From Anseranas semipalmata (Eukaryota; Chordata; Aves; Anseriformes; Anseranatidae): a DNA stretch of 64,000 nucleotides. The translations under genes were made by a program, and so were the position numbers. The notes below the pieces were generated by a model, which saw only the letters and a list, made by a program, of their open reading frames with translations, had not been told where the DNA came from and made no database searches. Below, piece by piece: positions 11,301 through 26,300 of the stretch (the first letter of the stretch is position 1; each line of letters begins with the position of its first letter). The DNA lies in contig VXAA01001956.1 of assembly GCA_013399115.1 (NCBI GenBank), positions 1-64,000 on the forward strand. Direction: 5' to 3'.

Positions 11301-14300
11301 TGGTGGGCTCCCACCAAATGAAACTACTTTTGCCAGAATACTGCACCAGCAAGGTTATTCTACAGCACTTGTAGGTATGAGACATAGAAACTTGTCGCCT
11401 TTTCATTGGTGTTATTCAAATGAGGCTGTTTCTGTAAACATTTTTCTTTGCCAAAATGTCCAAGATCAGTTAAACTAGAGTTTTTGTATGCATAACTTTA
11501 AAAATGAGCATGGTTTTTAGAATCCCACTCACAACCCCCAGTGTCAACATAGTATATCTGATAAATCCAAAATGAGGATGTATGGAATACTTAGGTGTAC
11601 ACAGCAAACAGAAGTAAATGCAAAAGAGGACATCTTGTTTGCCCAGCACAGATTGCTTTAGTAGAACCAACAGAAATATTCAGTGATCTGTTTGAGCAGA
11701 AAAATGTTGTCTGCCAGTTGGTACCCGACACTGCAGTGGTCTTAATTATATCTGATGGCTAGATTTTCTATTACTTATGCATCCTGCTTATCATACAGAC
11801 TCTAAATATACCTTAATTTTCTGCAAAAAGCAACTCTGCAAAGTGAGACAAAAAAAAAAAAAAAAAAAGCTGAGTCCCATTGCCTCCAGTGAGTTTTGGA
11901 TCAGAATCCAAGAAAGAAAATCCTATTAACTGTTTGCTAATTTCACCTGCACAGTGATTAAATGATATATCCTTCAAGCACCTCTCGTTTCTAAACTCTT
12001 TTTGAGGTAGTCAAATGTGTCACATGCTTAATTGTAATGACTGTGATTTTCATGCTTCTTCTTGGCTCCAGCACGCTGAGGTTTCATGTAGTTCCTAATG
12101 AGTCTTAGTGATGTACAAGGTTCACACAAGTCTGTGCAAAGAGGGGATCTTTCCTGAGCTCATTGCAGTCCAGTATAGCTTATGCTGTAAAATACATCAT
12201 ATACAGGTGTGCAGAGCTGGTTAGGAGTTCTCCAAAGTTATTTATCTGACTAATAGACCCAAAGCCCATGGCTATAGACTGTACGTCCTTCAATGTCAGG
12301 ATAATTACACTGCTCTATAATATGACTTCATTAAGCTTCATTATCAGTGCATAGCATATTCTGATATGTCCAATTGTACTGGATAATTGGAATGGCCTAT
12401 TTTTGCTACCTATTTTAGGATGAATATAGACAGAGAGACAATGTGTACAACTTCTTCCTGAAATTTGTTCTTGAATGTGAAGGTCAAATAGAAATTGTGT
12501 GTAAATTAGCTCACATTTTTGCACTTAGCTGCTTCTTTTGACAAAAAANNNNNNNNNNNNNNNNNNNNNNNNNNNNNNNNNNNNNNNNAAAAAAAAGATT
12601 CTCCCCACCAGGTCACCCATTAATGAATGGCTACTTTATAATTTAAAAATAATATGCACCAAATATTGCAACCATATTAGTACTTATTCAGGGAGGTGTC
12701 TGAGCGGGACCACTGCCCTGTGTGGAATTTTGTTAAGATAACTGAGGAAAAACAGATATTCTGCCCAGATAGAGTGCCAGGGCATGATTGCTCACAGAGA
12801 GCTTGTCCCATTCCAGCCTGCTCCTCCCTTGGCTGCACCTTAACCGAGGAGTGCAGCCAACCTATTAGAAAAACAGGCAGACACACATGAGAGTAATCAT
12901 GTTGGATTTGATATAATATATTTGTTTTATATTTTCAGGGAAGTGGCATATGGGTGTGAACTGTGAATCCTACCATGATCACTGCCATCACCCTTTACAT
13001 CATGGTTTTGATTATTTTTATGGCATGCCTTTTACCCTTGTGAATGAGTGTCAAGGCACAGATGACCCTGAACTGGCCAAGTCTTTGCAAGATACATATT
13101 GGCTTCACACACAGATAATCTTCCTTGCAGTGCTTACGCTTTTGATTGGAAAACTTACCGGTTTATTCTCAGTAAAATGGAAAATAATCATATGTGTGGC
13201 CATCTGTGGTCTCCTGTATTTCCTTTCCTGGTTCTCCAGTTATGGATTCACCAAGTACTGGAACTGTATCCTGATGAGAAACCATGATATCACAGAACAA
13301 CCAATGAATCTAGAAAAAACTACTTCTAATATGCTGAAGGAGGCGGTTTCATTCATCGAAAGGTAACCAACAAAAATTGTATCACCTCTTAAGGATTTTC
13401 TAAACTATACAATTGCTGTGTCATACACTACTTGGTTAGGCAGCTGGCATGCTAAACCACCTGCCCCTAGTGGTGACCAGTAACAATTTGCTGTTCTCTG
13501 GTATCACCTGACCTGTCAGCATCCAACTGCTGTCCTTCATCTTTTACATAGCTTGTCAGCTCCTCAGGAAAAGGAAAAGATGATTTTGTTGCCTTTATGA
13601 TTTGTTCACAACGGGGTCCTGGCCAAGGACTGGGCCTGCAGACAGTAGGAACAGAAAAATGATCTTAGCCTGATAAATGGACTGCCATGTCAAGTTTCAT
13701 ATGAAGTTAATATTTTACAAGCAGGAGACTGATACAGAGTTTTGTTTTGTTTTCCCAAGGTGTTCTTCATTTACAATACTAGCAGCTAGAGTTAAACTAA
13801 CTGCTAATTTCTTAGAAATATTCAAGTGTCAATTCTGGGCATATCCCTGAATAAGATCATATTATTTCTCTAAGGGCTTGGAGGTTTTTTGTTTGTTCCT
13901 TTTTTAAGGGAAACTAGAGTGAGAGATATCTCTTCCATAAAACTGTGAACATAGATAACCTCAGGTTCCTAGGATATCCTGTCTGGCCTCTAGCTGCCAG
14001 TGTTAAAGGGATACAGCTCCCTTGTGGGTCGAGTGTCACATCTGCCGGTTTCACAAGGATGTCTCAGCTGCTCGGTGACACCAATATTTAGGTTTAAGCA
14101 AGTGAGTCCTGGTCTCCTTGCCTCTGAGTGTGTGTCAGTCTTTAGGCTATGAACTTTCATGTTTATTTATTTAATTTTCTACACATATTTAATTTGGAAC
14201 AAGAGAAAAGGCCCATTACTATTTTGGTCTTCATACAGAACTAAAATCTTTGAGGGGTGTTTTAATTCCCCCTGTCTCCCAAAGTCTCAAAAGTGCAAAG

Positions 14301-17300
14301 ATGTCAAAATCAAACATTTTTACTCTATACCCCAATAATAATTTTTAGTGAGATAGTCACTACAATATTACTGTTATATATCACTTACGTATATCATTGT
14401 TATATTTTGTTCTGAGTGACAGTTTGCAGAGAAATGACTACTGCTGTTTTCTTTTATTTCAGAAACAAGCATAGACCGTTTCTTCTCTTTTATTCCCTTT
14501 TACATGTTCACACCCCTCTCATTACCACAGAGAAGTTTCTGGGAAGAAGTAGACATGGCCTATATGGAGATAATGTAGAGGAGATGGACTGGATAGTGGG
14601 TAAGTGGTGGTCTTGAAGGAAATCCTTCATTTATTTGAATGTGGAAGAGATACCACCCCATTAAGGGGGTGGTCACAGAACTCCCTATTTGTATATGACA
14701 AAAAAACTTGCCTTGGATATACTGTTACCTCCAAAGGTTGCCATTTCTTTACCACACCTCTTTTCTTCTTCTTAGCTTGAAAGTGAAAACTTTTCTTGTG
14801 AGGACTTTTTCTTCCTGTTTTTTAATTGACACACTTCTGTGTTGCAGTGTAGTATCTGAAGTCAGATAATCAGATATGAGTTTGATCATATTAGTAATCA
14901 ATATGTATTACTCCAGCTGTCTGGTCTCAAAAGATGTAACTGGTGCTGCTGATGAATATTACATTATGCGCTGGTTGTGTTGTGTACTTGTTCCTTTTTA
15001 TCAAGGAATAATCCTTAGAGCAGAAATCAGAACTCCCTCCTAGCCAAAAGGCCAAGTTAAAAAACTATGGCATTTCACTTAATAAGTTAGTTAAGTTTAA
15101 AAACCTAATTTGCACTCACAGCTCAGATTTAGACCTAAGCCTTAATTAGTAGTTCCTTTTTGCTTCAATGGGACGGAGGAAGATAGTTCCTGTTTGCATT
15201 TACTCAAAAGTGAAGTCCCTACAGACAAAGTATTCACCTCTAGTTGCTGTAGTCCAGGCCAAGATTCCCTGAGCCTCTTCTACCTCCAATATCCATGTTT
15301 AAAAAACTGTCTTTGAGAGTAGCCCAACCGCTTGTGATTGGCAGGCTGAGCACCTCTGCAAGATCTGGTCACACCAGAGGACTCTGGCACGCTCCTCTTC
15401 CAATTTTTGGCACCACCCAAATTCAGGCACAAGCTACTCAAGCAGAGCAGAACAGCAGAAGCACAACGGTGTAAGGAACATGTGTTGCATGGGCCAAACA
15501 GGATGCAGCTAGTGAGGACAAAAGTCTCTTTCTAAGCTGAGATTGGGGCTGTAATTCAGAACCAAGATTCAATCTAAATTCTTTCTTTGGAGGCAGGTGT
15601 ACGCTTTTAGGTAAGGTCAATAACTGTCCTGACCAAGGGGACACAGGAATTCTGTAAAGCAGAGCAGATTGAGCACATGACCCGATCACTGGCCCTTGCT
15701 TTTTCCTTGCATGTGTCAGCTGTTGTTGCTGCTTCTGTAGCTCTGGAAGCTGATTGTGGTGATTATATTGTGATGCAGTGGAGATGAGGAAGAGCAATCA
15801 AAGATAAATTATACTCTGTATAAATGTTTTATCTGATCAGTACTGAAAACATTCCTTACGAAGTTAGATCTGAATTGCACTTTGCACAGTTTTTACCACT
15901 GACATCCAGAGAAGATTTTGGCTGATTGTGTGAAGCCTGATTTCAGAGTCCCTGTTTAGTTTGTGGTGAGACAAGAGCAGTTTTCTATGATGAGGTAGCA
16001 CTATTGTTTATGCTTTTCAAGATGCTTGAGGCTACACAATGGAGACAATCCTTGACTCAGAGAATTTACAGCATAAAGATGACAGAATATTCTGAGAAGC
16101 CTGAATAATAGGATCATTCATTTAACTTATTGTCCATTTGGTTTTATCTGTTATTTTCCTGTCTTTTATTAATACTATGAATTTTGGAAACATTCTGTCA
16201 GGCTGTTATTACTCCCATAATTTAGGATTACTCTGAATTGCTTGTGGTAACGCATAACAGAACTCATTAAGGTCAATGGAATCACTGTCTTTGCTGAATT
16301 TTAAAAATCTGACTGCATCTCAGGACATAATTATGACATTTTGCTTTGTTTATAGGGAGGCTTCTTGATGTTATTGACAAGGAAGGCTTGAAGAATACCA
16401 CATTCATTTATTTTGCATCTGATCATGGAGGATTCGTGGAGGCTCACAGAGGAAATGCCCAATTGGGCGGGTGGAATGGGATCTATAAAGGTAAAATCTT
16501 GGCAGCGTGTGCATGCATAAGACTGCCTGTTAAAAAGAAAACAATAGAATAAAATACGTCCAGATATTTTTACAAAGGTGTTTGCAAAGCAACATGCTGG
16601 TATGAAAATCTTAGTTTGTAGCATTGGAGCGACTTGAGGACATCAGCTTGTCATCCTTCAGTCTCCACACAAGATCACTTTCACCAAAGCTGCTCCTGGC
16701 TGCTACGTTGTCTTACCTCCTGTTCCAAAAGACCTTCAGTGATTCCCCAAGTACTCCAGTTTGCATTTTCAATGCTACTAGTTGTTTGTTTTTTTTTTCT
16801 CCTGTTATCTACCTTGGATTTCCTTGCTGCAGATTATGCAGCCATTCTTTCCTTATTCGCCAATCTAAATTATTTTATTTGACATGATTTCATCTTGGCA
16901 GAACTGTTACTGATATGCTAATTTCCTTCTTGTGCTTAAAAATGCTATGATTATTGATTGCAATATTTATTCAAGGAGTCTACTACTCTTTGTTTTGTTT
17001 TGTTTCGTTTTCCAAGGTAGTCATCACAGCTTGCCTTTTTCTAGCCTGATACCTCACTGAATCTCCACAACTCAAACAAAGCAAATCTTCATCAACTAAT
17101 GCTATGAACACTCCAAACATTCATCAGGTTTAGACTGTTTGAAAACATCTGCCTTATGAACAACCCATTTGCCCTTGGTCAAGCCTCTAATCTTGCCTAA
17201 TGGATGATAGGGTAAACTATGTTTGTTGCCTGGTAACAGTTGGTCTTTGTATTAAAGGCTCATGCAAAAGCATCATTAAAATCATTTAACATTTCAGCTT

Positions 17301-20300
17301 TCTTTCCTGTTTTTTTTTTTTTTTCCCCAGCGAATAACAACTAATACGTTCCTCATTTTTTTCCCTTGTGATACTTCTTATTTCTCTTTCCCATCACTAG
17401 TTACCTTTCATTACTTGATCTGGCCTTTCTGATTTTGTTACTAAGAGCCCATAAAGTAAACCCATCATTAATAGCCTGACCTAGATTCTACCTCTTGTAT
17501 TATTCCTTCTTGGACTTGAAATCCACAAAAAGCTCGTGAATTGCTCAAATTATTATACTTCCTAATTTTCCTCTTAAATGTGAAAACTTAAACTTGTGCC
17601 TTTTCATATTGCTTCTTTAAAGACTTACCAATTCTTCTTGATATTTTTCCCCACAAACATTTTCTCCTAGGAGTCCTTCTTTATCAATCTTGTAGCTTTA
17701 TTAAAGTCCGCCCTTCTGGAGTTCCTTGCTTTTTTGTTGCTTTCCTCCCTGAGGTCTTAAATTTTTCATGGTCATTCTCACCCAACCCACCTTCCATGTG
17801 GTTATTCTCCACTGATTCTTGCTTTACTACTAAATGCATAAATACTCCCTTCTGCTTGCTTTTTCCACCTCTTTTGTCACATAGTAGGAAATAAAGCTGT
17901 ATTTTCCTCATAGAAAACCGTGGAAGAAAAGAGTTTCTAAAGCCCACTGCTGGTTAGTATTTACCTTTTTCCTCCATGTCCCTTAGATAAACTCCATTCT
18001 CCTTTCTCCATGCTTCATCATGAAGTCAGGGAGTGCTACTTTGCATGAAAGTGTACATCAATGCAGCAGAGGCTAGAGACCCAACCCATAATCATAGAAC
18101 GGCATGGGTTGAAAAGGACCTTAAAGATCATCTAGTTTCAACCCCCCTGCTCTGGGCAGGGTTGCCAACTACTAGAGCAGGCTGCCCAGCGCCACATCCA
18201 GCCTGGCCTTGAATGCCTCCAGGGATGGGGCATCCACAACCTCTCTGGGCAACCTGTTCCAGTGCCTCACCACCCTCTGAGTGAAAAAATTCCTCCTAAT
18301 ATCCAACCTAAATCTCCCCTGTCTTAGTTTGAAACCATTCCCCCTTGTCCTATCACTATCAACGTGTGTGAACAGGCGTTCCCCCTCCTGTTTATACGCT
18401 CCCTTCAGGTACTGGAAGGCCGCAACGAGGTCTCCCCGGAGCCTTCTCTTCTCCAAGCTAAACAAGCCCAGTTCCCTCAACCTTTCTTCATAGGAGAGGT
18501 GTTCCAGCCCTCTGATCATCTTAGTGGCCCTCCTCTGGACCCGTTCCAAGAGCTCCACATCCTTCTTGTGCTGGGGGCCCCAGGCCTGCACGCAGTATTC
18601 CAGGTGGGGTCTCACCAGAGCAGAGTAGAGGGGGACAATCACCTCCCTCTCCCTGCTGGCCACCCCTCTTTTAATGCAGCCCAGGACATAGTTGGCCTTC
18701 CGGGCCGCAAGCGCGCACTGCCGGCTCATGTCCAGCTTCTCATCCAGCAGGACCCCCAAGTCCTTCTCCGCAGGGCTGCTCTCGAGTTCTTCTTCTCCCA
18801 GTCTGTATAAGTACCTGGGATTGCCCCAGCCCAAGTGCATCACCTTGCACTTGGCCTTGTTGAACCTCATTAGGTTCTCTTGGGCCCACTTCTCTAGCCT
18901 GTCCAGGTCCCTCTGGATGGCATCCCTTCCCTCTATGGTATCAACTGCACCGCTCAGCTTGGTGTCGTCCGCAAACTTGCTGAGGGTGCACTCAATTCCG
19001 TCGTCTATGTCGTTGATAAAAATGTTGAAGAGCACCGGTCCCAAGACCGACCCCTGAGGGACACCGCTTGTGACCGGCCTCCACCCAGACATAGAACCAT
19101 TGACGACAACCCTTTGGCTGCGACCAGCCAACCAATTCCTAATCCACCTAACAGTCCACCCTTCAAATCCATACCTCTCCAATTTAGAGAGAAGAATGTG
19201 GTGAGGGACCATGTCAAAGGCTTTGCTCAAGTCGAGGTAGATGACGTCCGTCGCCCTTCCTTTGTCCACCGATGCCGTCACTCCATCATAATGCTTTTAT
19301 GACAACTGATCTGATAAGATTCCTTAATCTGGACTGAGATCCTCTGGAATTCTTCTAGCTGTCTAAGCCCATGAGATATCTCTCCAGATTCCCAAGCTCT
19401 GAAAAGCCTCTGTGGTGTCTTAAGCAGCTTGGCACTTACTGCATAATGAAGCCTGAAAGTTCCCATCACTTATTTCCCTACAGAAGATTCAGGTGCCTTG
19501 ATCTTGCTCAGCATCAAAATGCACACTCTCTAGTAGTAAGTTTTTTGATGAGTGACACAAGAAATGTTTGACAGAGATTGGATCTCATCCAGTAACAGTC
19601 CCGAATGCTAAATTAGCCTTCAGTTCTGGATATGAAGTTTCAAATTTCTCTCTACATACAACAGAACAGGGGAAATCCCAGTGAAAGTAACAAGCAGCAA
19701 ACAAAAAATTAATTAAATTAGTTTAATTCTTAAATATCTGTAGAACTCACTGCTGTAAGGTGTTATTACCGCTAATATAATTCCATATATGCCACACAAC
19801 AAAGTATAAAATAAAGTGAATAATAAGCAATCAACTTATGCTTGAAGAATGGAGCTTGCACTGTGGCCATTCTACTGTTCTCCAGGATTTAGTGTGTTTT
19901 TATTAAAAATATTTGAATATTCTGAAAGTTTTAAAGCCTTTTATTATACATGCACAATAAACGACTAGTATCCTTCATTCTTATGTTTTTCTGGTATTTT
20001 TTTTTTCTCCTCTAACAGGTGGAAAAGGAATGGGAGGCTGGGAAGGAGGGATCCGTGTTCCAGGAATAGTTAGATGGCCTGGAGTGTTGCCTGCAGACAT
20101 AGTTATCGGTGAACCGACAAGCCTTATGGACATTTTCCCAACAGTAGTTCACCTGGCTGGAGGGATAGTGCCTCAAGACAGGTACAAAAGTGGTTTCATA
20201 AACCACGTTTGCTCTCCTTTCTTGGTTTAGATAGAAGCTGACTATATGTCACACATCCTAACACCCACAAGTTAAATTCTGTTAGTTGCTAAACCAGATA

Positions 20301-23300
20301 GTTCTCTAGCAATCTTCTGCTTAGTTTTCCCCATCTTACCTGACTATACGGGAAAGGCAAAGGAAAATGATATGTGTTAGCTAACTCAGTTTTCTAATCA
20401 GTGAAAGGAAACCTGGTTGATTGGGGTCACTGGGACGACTTTGAGAAAAAAAAAAAAGAACATTTAATTTAACTTTCTATGAAATATCAGATATTCATAA
20501 CACTGGTTGGTCCTTTTCCAAGACCAGGAAGCCTGGTTCTTCGTGAGTAGGGAACATGGAGCAAACGGCCTGTATTTGGGTGCCAGTAATGGAGAAGTAG
20601 GTTCCTCAATAGTAAACAACTGGTAGCATCTATGTTAGACTCCTCTAAAGAACAAGTAAAAGGCTGGGTGGCTAAGACATTCTGAGCAAAAAGCTTAAAA
20701 GTTCTCGTGTTGCATAACTAAGCCAACTGTTAGTCAATTAACTAAATGGCACTATTTTTACAAAGCCCTGAGCTCACAAAGCTATCAGTGATTTCAGCTT
20801 CAGGGAGTCAGATTAAAGGCGGTGAACCTCGCCTTCTCTATGGTTATCACTTACTTACCCCCAGGAAAATTACAGTAATGATAACATATCTCCCCAGGAT
20901 GTGTGAACTAGATGCAATTGCACAAACTGCTAGTAACTACTAATCACTGGCCTCCACACTGCTACACAATTAAAAATGTCAGGGCTTGTTAGCTAAACAG
21001 TAGCTTATTTTAGAAATGGCACTTGAAATCCTAATTCTGCATGCATGGAGAGTGAGTACTGCTCACACTCCAGCTGCAGGGTGAAAATCCTGAACAGTCT
21101 GGTGACCTCAGTCCTCCCCATCAGGGTAATCGATGGACGCACCTTGCTGCCTTTACTGCAGGGGACAGCCCAGCACTCCGAGCACGAGTTCATGTTCCAC
21201 TACTGCGGTGTGTTTTTGCATGCAGTGCGGTGGCACCAAAAGGACAGTGAGTATAAACATTCCCCCTCCTGCTGATCAGAGATAATGTAATGACCTCTAA
21301 TTTCCAATAGAGTAACATGTAAAAACATCTCTACATATTTGGAGGAAGTTTATTGCTTTAAACTCTCAGTTCTTTTGCAAGGTGCAGAATGGCTGAGTTG
21401 TTAGCTATCCTGCCTTGCCTAAGGTGAACGGTTTCGCTTTCTGACTAGCAGAGCTTTAAGAATCCATGTTGTTGCTGTGTTTCTATTGCTTTTGCTGTGA
21501 AAGCACTCAGGATCAGCTTTACTTTAAGACTGAAGAAAAAGGAACTGCACACATAAGGTCTTTATCTTAAGGGGTAGTTTGCTTGTTTTCAATAGCCCTA
21601 TGTTATTCGTTTTGTTCTTTTTCAGCTGTGGCATTAGACAAGCTGACTGCAGCTGTAATGTTTTGCTTAGCTTTCAACGAGCACCCAGTCTTTGCTGATG
21701 TCGCCCTCCATTAAAGTATAAAAGAGAATGGGCTGGTGACTGGTAGCTGTGTCTTTACTCCTGCTCAGAATGGAGGATGGCATCTGTGTGACCAAACACA
21801 AGTACCTGGATCTGCGTTCGTAGTTTTATAGTCACTGAAGAGAGAGAGATGTTTACAGTGTGTGATTCACCTCCTGATTAGCACATCTGGGCACATGATT
21901 AGCACATTAGATCAGTCACACCTAAAAGTGCCTGCTTCTCTCCACTGACCAAAAAGGGAACTGAGACTGCCCATATCAGATATAAAAATCTCCCTTAAAT
22001 TAACTTAGAGTTAGCTGAGATGAATTACGCCTTCTGTGACTGGACGATGTGAGAGTATGTGTAAAGCTGACAAATTAGTGGTGATGCTATACATGGGTTT
22101 TTTGTTTGTTTTTATTCTGAACAGCTGGAGAAATGCGGAAGCCAAAAAAGTAGACTATACCTACTCACCTTCCTTTAGAAAGTTGAATGAGCCCCTTTGA
22201 TTTTTGTTTTCCGTATCTATGAAGTGAGAGAAGAATTACTGAGTTCTTGTGAGACTACAATTAGGTAACAGTTACAAAATACTAGGGTATTCCACCATCA
22301 TCAGCTGTTCAAATTCAGCTGTCGGTATGTTGACATGAAGCTGGCTGTTTGAGGAGCACTTTGAGAGCTGACGTTATGGTGAGATAGTTTTAGGCCACCC
22401 TGTGGGAAATCTTTCTTATGTCAGTGTTAACTGAGTGATCTTTTTTGAACCTATTTACATTTTCTTTATGATACTTTCTGGTACTGTAATAGTATCAAAA
22501 AATAATAGTATCAAGACAAGACTCTACTTCTTGAGAGAACACCTAAGGACTGCAAAACTTATTCATACTTGCAAATATTTCAGAATAGACTTCTCTGTTC
22601 CTATCACAGACGAGACTGTTCTCCTAGAACACACAAGGGCATCAGGATAATTGCTGAGAATTTTGCAGTCTTTCTTGTTGGCATGAATAAACACATACCA
22701 GGGTTGCAACACCGCTCTTTTTAGTCACACTGCCAGTTTAAACTTGAGGTCAGTGCCCTTGTCATCATACCACATTCCACATGGCTCTGAAGCAGGAAGT
22801 CACTGAGCTTGGCTGACAGGAAACACGGAGGAGAGCGACTGAAGACTTCATGTGATTTTATGTGCTGTGGTGGAATTTTATTTTTGGTTCTTGATTCCCC
22901 AAAGATAAAGATATTTCATTCAAGAAAAAAAAAAAAAAAGTGTAAGTTACACAAGCCACACAGTACTTGAGGAGCTAATCCCTTCAGCATGGAATCCAGA
23001 GAAATCTGCATACTGTTTAGGGAAGTACATGGTAGAAAACAGGAAGTACAAGAGTGTTTCTTAATCCCAGTTCTTCCATGAAGTGGCATGTCTTCAGGCC
23101 CTCTAGGGAAGGGTTTTGTTGGTGGTGTTTGTCTTTCCCTTGGGAATCCTTATTCTCTCTTTTCTCCAGCCAGAAAATGCACCTAACATTTTTGTCTAAG
23201 AACTAGGAAAGAGATCATTTATTCTTAACAACAACAACAACAAAAAGGGCAGGAGGAGGAGGGGAGAAGTTCTGCAGCTGCCCATCTTCTGCCTTGTAGC

Positions 23301-26300
23301 TCAGTAATGAGATGTTCACAACCCTACAGTCCTCATAGCCAAATCTTTCTCTGTCCAGTGCAGTTGGGCAGACCTGGTGTTTGACAGAGCCACAGCTAGG
23401 TGATCCTGGTCTCAGCAGGTCACTGGGGCTTGCTTAGGTATGCCTAGCTGGGCATATCTGATACCACCATGGCTGTGAAATGAAGTGATTCCAGTGGGGG
23501 AACAAAGCTTAAGGTGCTCAAGGCCAACACTTTGGCTGTCCCAGCTGATTATCTACCTAAGGAGAACAGGATTCAATTCCTTTATCTGCTTGGGCATAAT
23601 CAAGATATAATCCCTACGTGAGTGACGTGAGTAAATCGCCACTCCCTATTTTTATTCTTCCTGTAGAAATTGGGCCTCTGCAATAATTATGTCAACATTA
23701 ATTGAACAAAGCCCACAACCTAACACTTTGAGAGCTCAGTTTAGGTTTGGGGCTTGCTCCCTCCTTTGCTGTCACAGTCTCTTTTACTTTAAGTGCCTTA
23801 ATATGATGAAGTATAGGAAAAAAAAAAAAAAGATCCCTGCAGGAGGGACTGGTGGGCTGCTCCCCCGGTCAGTGCTGTAACCAGCAGGCCAGCCGTGCAG
23901 AGAAGTGCCTCGGAGAGGAATGCTGTTGTGGTGGTGCTGCGCAGCACCCACGCCTCCAGACGCCCCGCTGCTCCCCGTCCTGGCTGTCACGCAGCACCGG
24001 GGGCTGGGGCAGACATGAGGGGCTCATTCGTGGACGCTGTGTCGCAGCGCTGGGCCCGGGGGCCGCGGCTCCCCTCGGCCTGCCGCCGCAGAAGCTGTCG
24101 GGCAGAGCAAGAGGGGGAAGCCGCCGCCAGGGGGCAGCGCGGCACCGCCACAACCGCCTCAACCGCCACAAGCCGCGCTCCCCCTCAAGGGGCAGCTGCC
24201 GCGCTCGGGGGGCGCCTCGGCGTGAGTCAGACGTCAAATAAACACTTTAGACAAGGAGATTATTGAATATTAAATCCCTGGATCTTTGGTGCAGTTACCA
24301 GCCCCACTTTTCGTTTTCAAATATGGAAGAGCCTGCAGAGGGAGCACGGCCCGGGCCCCCCCACAGGGCATGTCAGGTGCAGAGCTGATCCAGGAGCCCT
24401 CGCCAGGCCCAAGATGCCGTCAGGGCCGTGAGCGCAGGGGGTAAACGTCGAAAACAACCACATCCGAAGGAGGATGGCTGCCCCAACATCTGCCATAGCT
24501 TCATTTCCAAAATGTTGATGCTGGTGCCCGCTGGAACCACACCCTGAGCTAAGCTCAGCCAGTAACTCCAGGCTTGATCCCATCTAACCCTGAGCCCACT
24601 CACCTGTTTGCATTACCTAAACCAGGACAGACGCAAATCTCCTACACCTCTAAATCCACTACAAGTTTTAGAGATCTCTCTTCATTTCTTCTTACTACAT
24701 ATTTTTTCCACCCAGAGAAAGCTTTGTCTGATTGCAGAGACTCCTTGAATATCACTGCTAGAGGAGTCACGCTGCACTTTCCTTGTGAAAAGCTAAATGT
24801 ATACACCATCAAGGGATGAGTTTGAAGAACTGCTTTTCAAGTACTGTTCTTCTCCCCTCCTTCTCACCTTTTGTCCTCCTAGGCTGTACAAGATTTGTTT
24901 ACATCATAATTTTACTTCAGATCAGAAGCGTGCTTCTGAAGGAACCCATCCTGAGCATACCCTCTCACTATGCTTCGGTTTGCACTGTGAAATGGTCTTG
25001 AAGATCATAACTTTAGTTTAGAGGTAACTAAACTGTAAAATAGGTTCCAGTATCCTATCTAGTATGCTCTCATCACTACCAGATGTTGAGCAGACAGGAA
25101 CAGAGAGTTAACCCCCAGAAAAGCACCCCGAAAGAAGTACGATATGGAAGTCAAGCCATTAATGCCTCTTTTGCTCTACAGATCAAATTTTAATAGGTCA
25201 TACTACTTGTAAAATAGGCACAGATATAATATACAGATGTAAGGGGCATTTTGTCTTCTGAAACTATAAAGCACAGCTACAGCTCTCATACATGCCTTTC
25301 TACAGTTTTTACCATTGAAACACAACTGCTGATGGCTAGGGCGTTAAAAACAAAGAGATGTTTTGCACACAAAAGACTAGCTCATCAAATACTGCTGTTT
25401 GGCTCAACTTTCAGCTAGGACAGAAATTCTGATTCTTTGCTCTGACTGCCAGTCCTTACTAGGCTGACAGACTATTTAGAGTCTGTTTAAGTTTTCTCAT
25501 AGTTGGGCTCATTTAAAGGTATATTACATTCATAGTACGTATTTAATGTCTGTTCCCTTTTATTTACTGGACAGGCTGAATATGAAGCCATTGTGTCCTG
25601 ATGTCAGGATCCATAAATTAAGCCTTTCACTGAAGCCAGAAGAATCCTTTGTCTGTATGTTAAAGAGTGTTTTCCTCTACCACAGCACAATAAGGCTTAT
25701 TAGTGATAGTCCATTTCTTTCTGCTCGTTAAATTGATTGATTGTTACCAGATGGGTTTGAGAGATGGTTGGATTGAAGAAGCAGGTTTTCTTTCCCTCGG
25801 ATATATTACATTAACTTGTTGCCCTAAAATTCACACACATTCTTCAAATTCTGTCAGAGATACTTCAGTAGTAAATTGCATATCCCTCTTTGCCTCTTGG
25901 AGAAGGCCCAAACCCCTGCTGGTGCCATCAGTGCTGATTAGTACCACCTTTTTTATTTTTTTTTTTCTGCTCCCTCTGTAACCCAGCTGTTTACTCAGCT
26001 CACCAACGCAGGTTAATTACAATCAGCCTGACTGTAACCTTCCAAATGAACTAACAAGGACCTGGCTCCCTCCCACTCTGCAACTCCAGTAATTCTTTGC
26101 AGCTGTGAGAAATGGATGTTAAAATTTTACAGAATCAGAACAATTCTCCTCAGACACTCTACACTCACTTTACTGATTTGCTGTAGAATGTATGCTGTGA
26201 GGAATTCAGCTCAATTATTAAAGAAAAAGAGTGTTTTTTCTGAACACTGAGCACATCAGTTCCTACAGTAGAGGCTTATCTGTCCATCCCCTATTTATCT

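Noticed and set aside
12831..12858. Stem GGCTGCAC / GTGCAGCC with a 12-nt loop, considered as an RNA structure
   Set aside because: An 8-bp stem is too short to call an RNA gene or terminator in a vertebrate intron without conservation data.
18281..19302. Plus-strand frames of 60-148 codons at the CR1 element
   Set aside because: They lie antisense to the reverse-transcriptase frame and have no meaning of their own.
23852..24266. Three overlapping 120-130 codon frames (both strands) in the intronic CpG island
   Set aside because: Arg/Ala/Gly-rich frames expected by chance in CpG-dense DNA; no domain. The island itself is reported as a possible regulatory feature.
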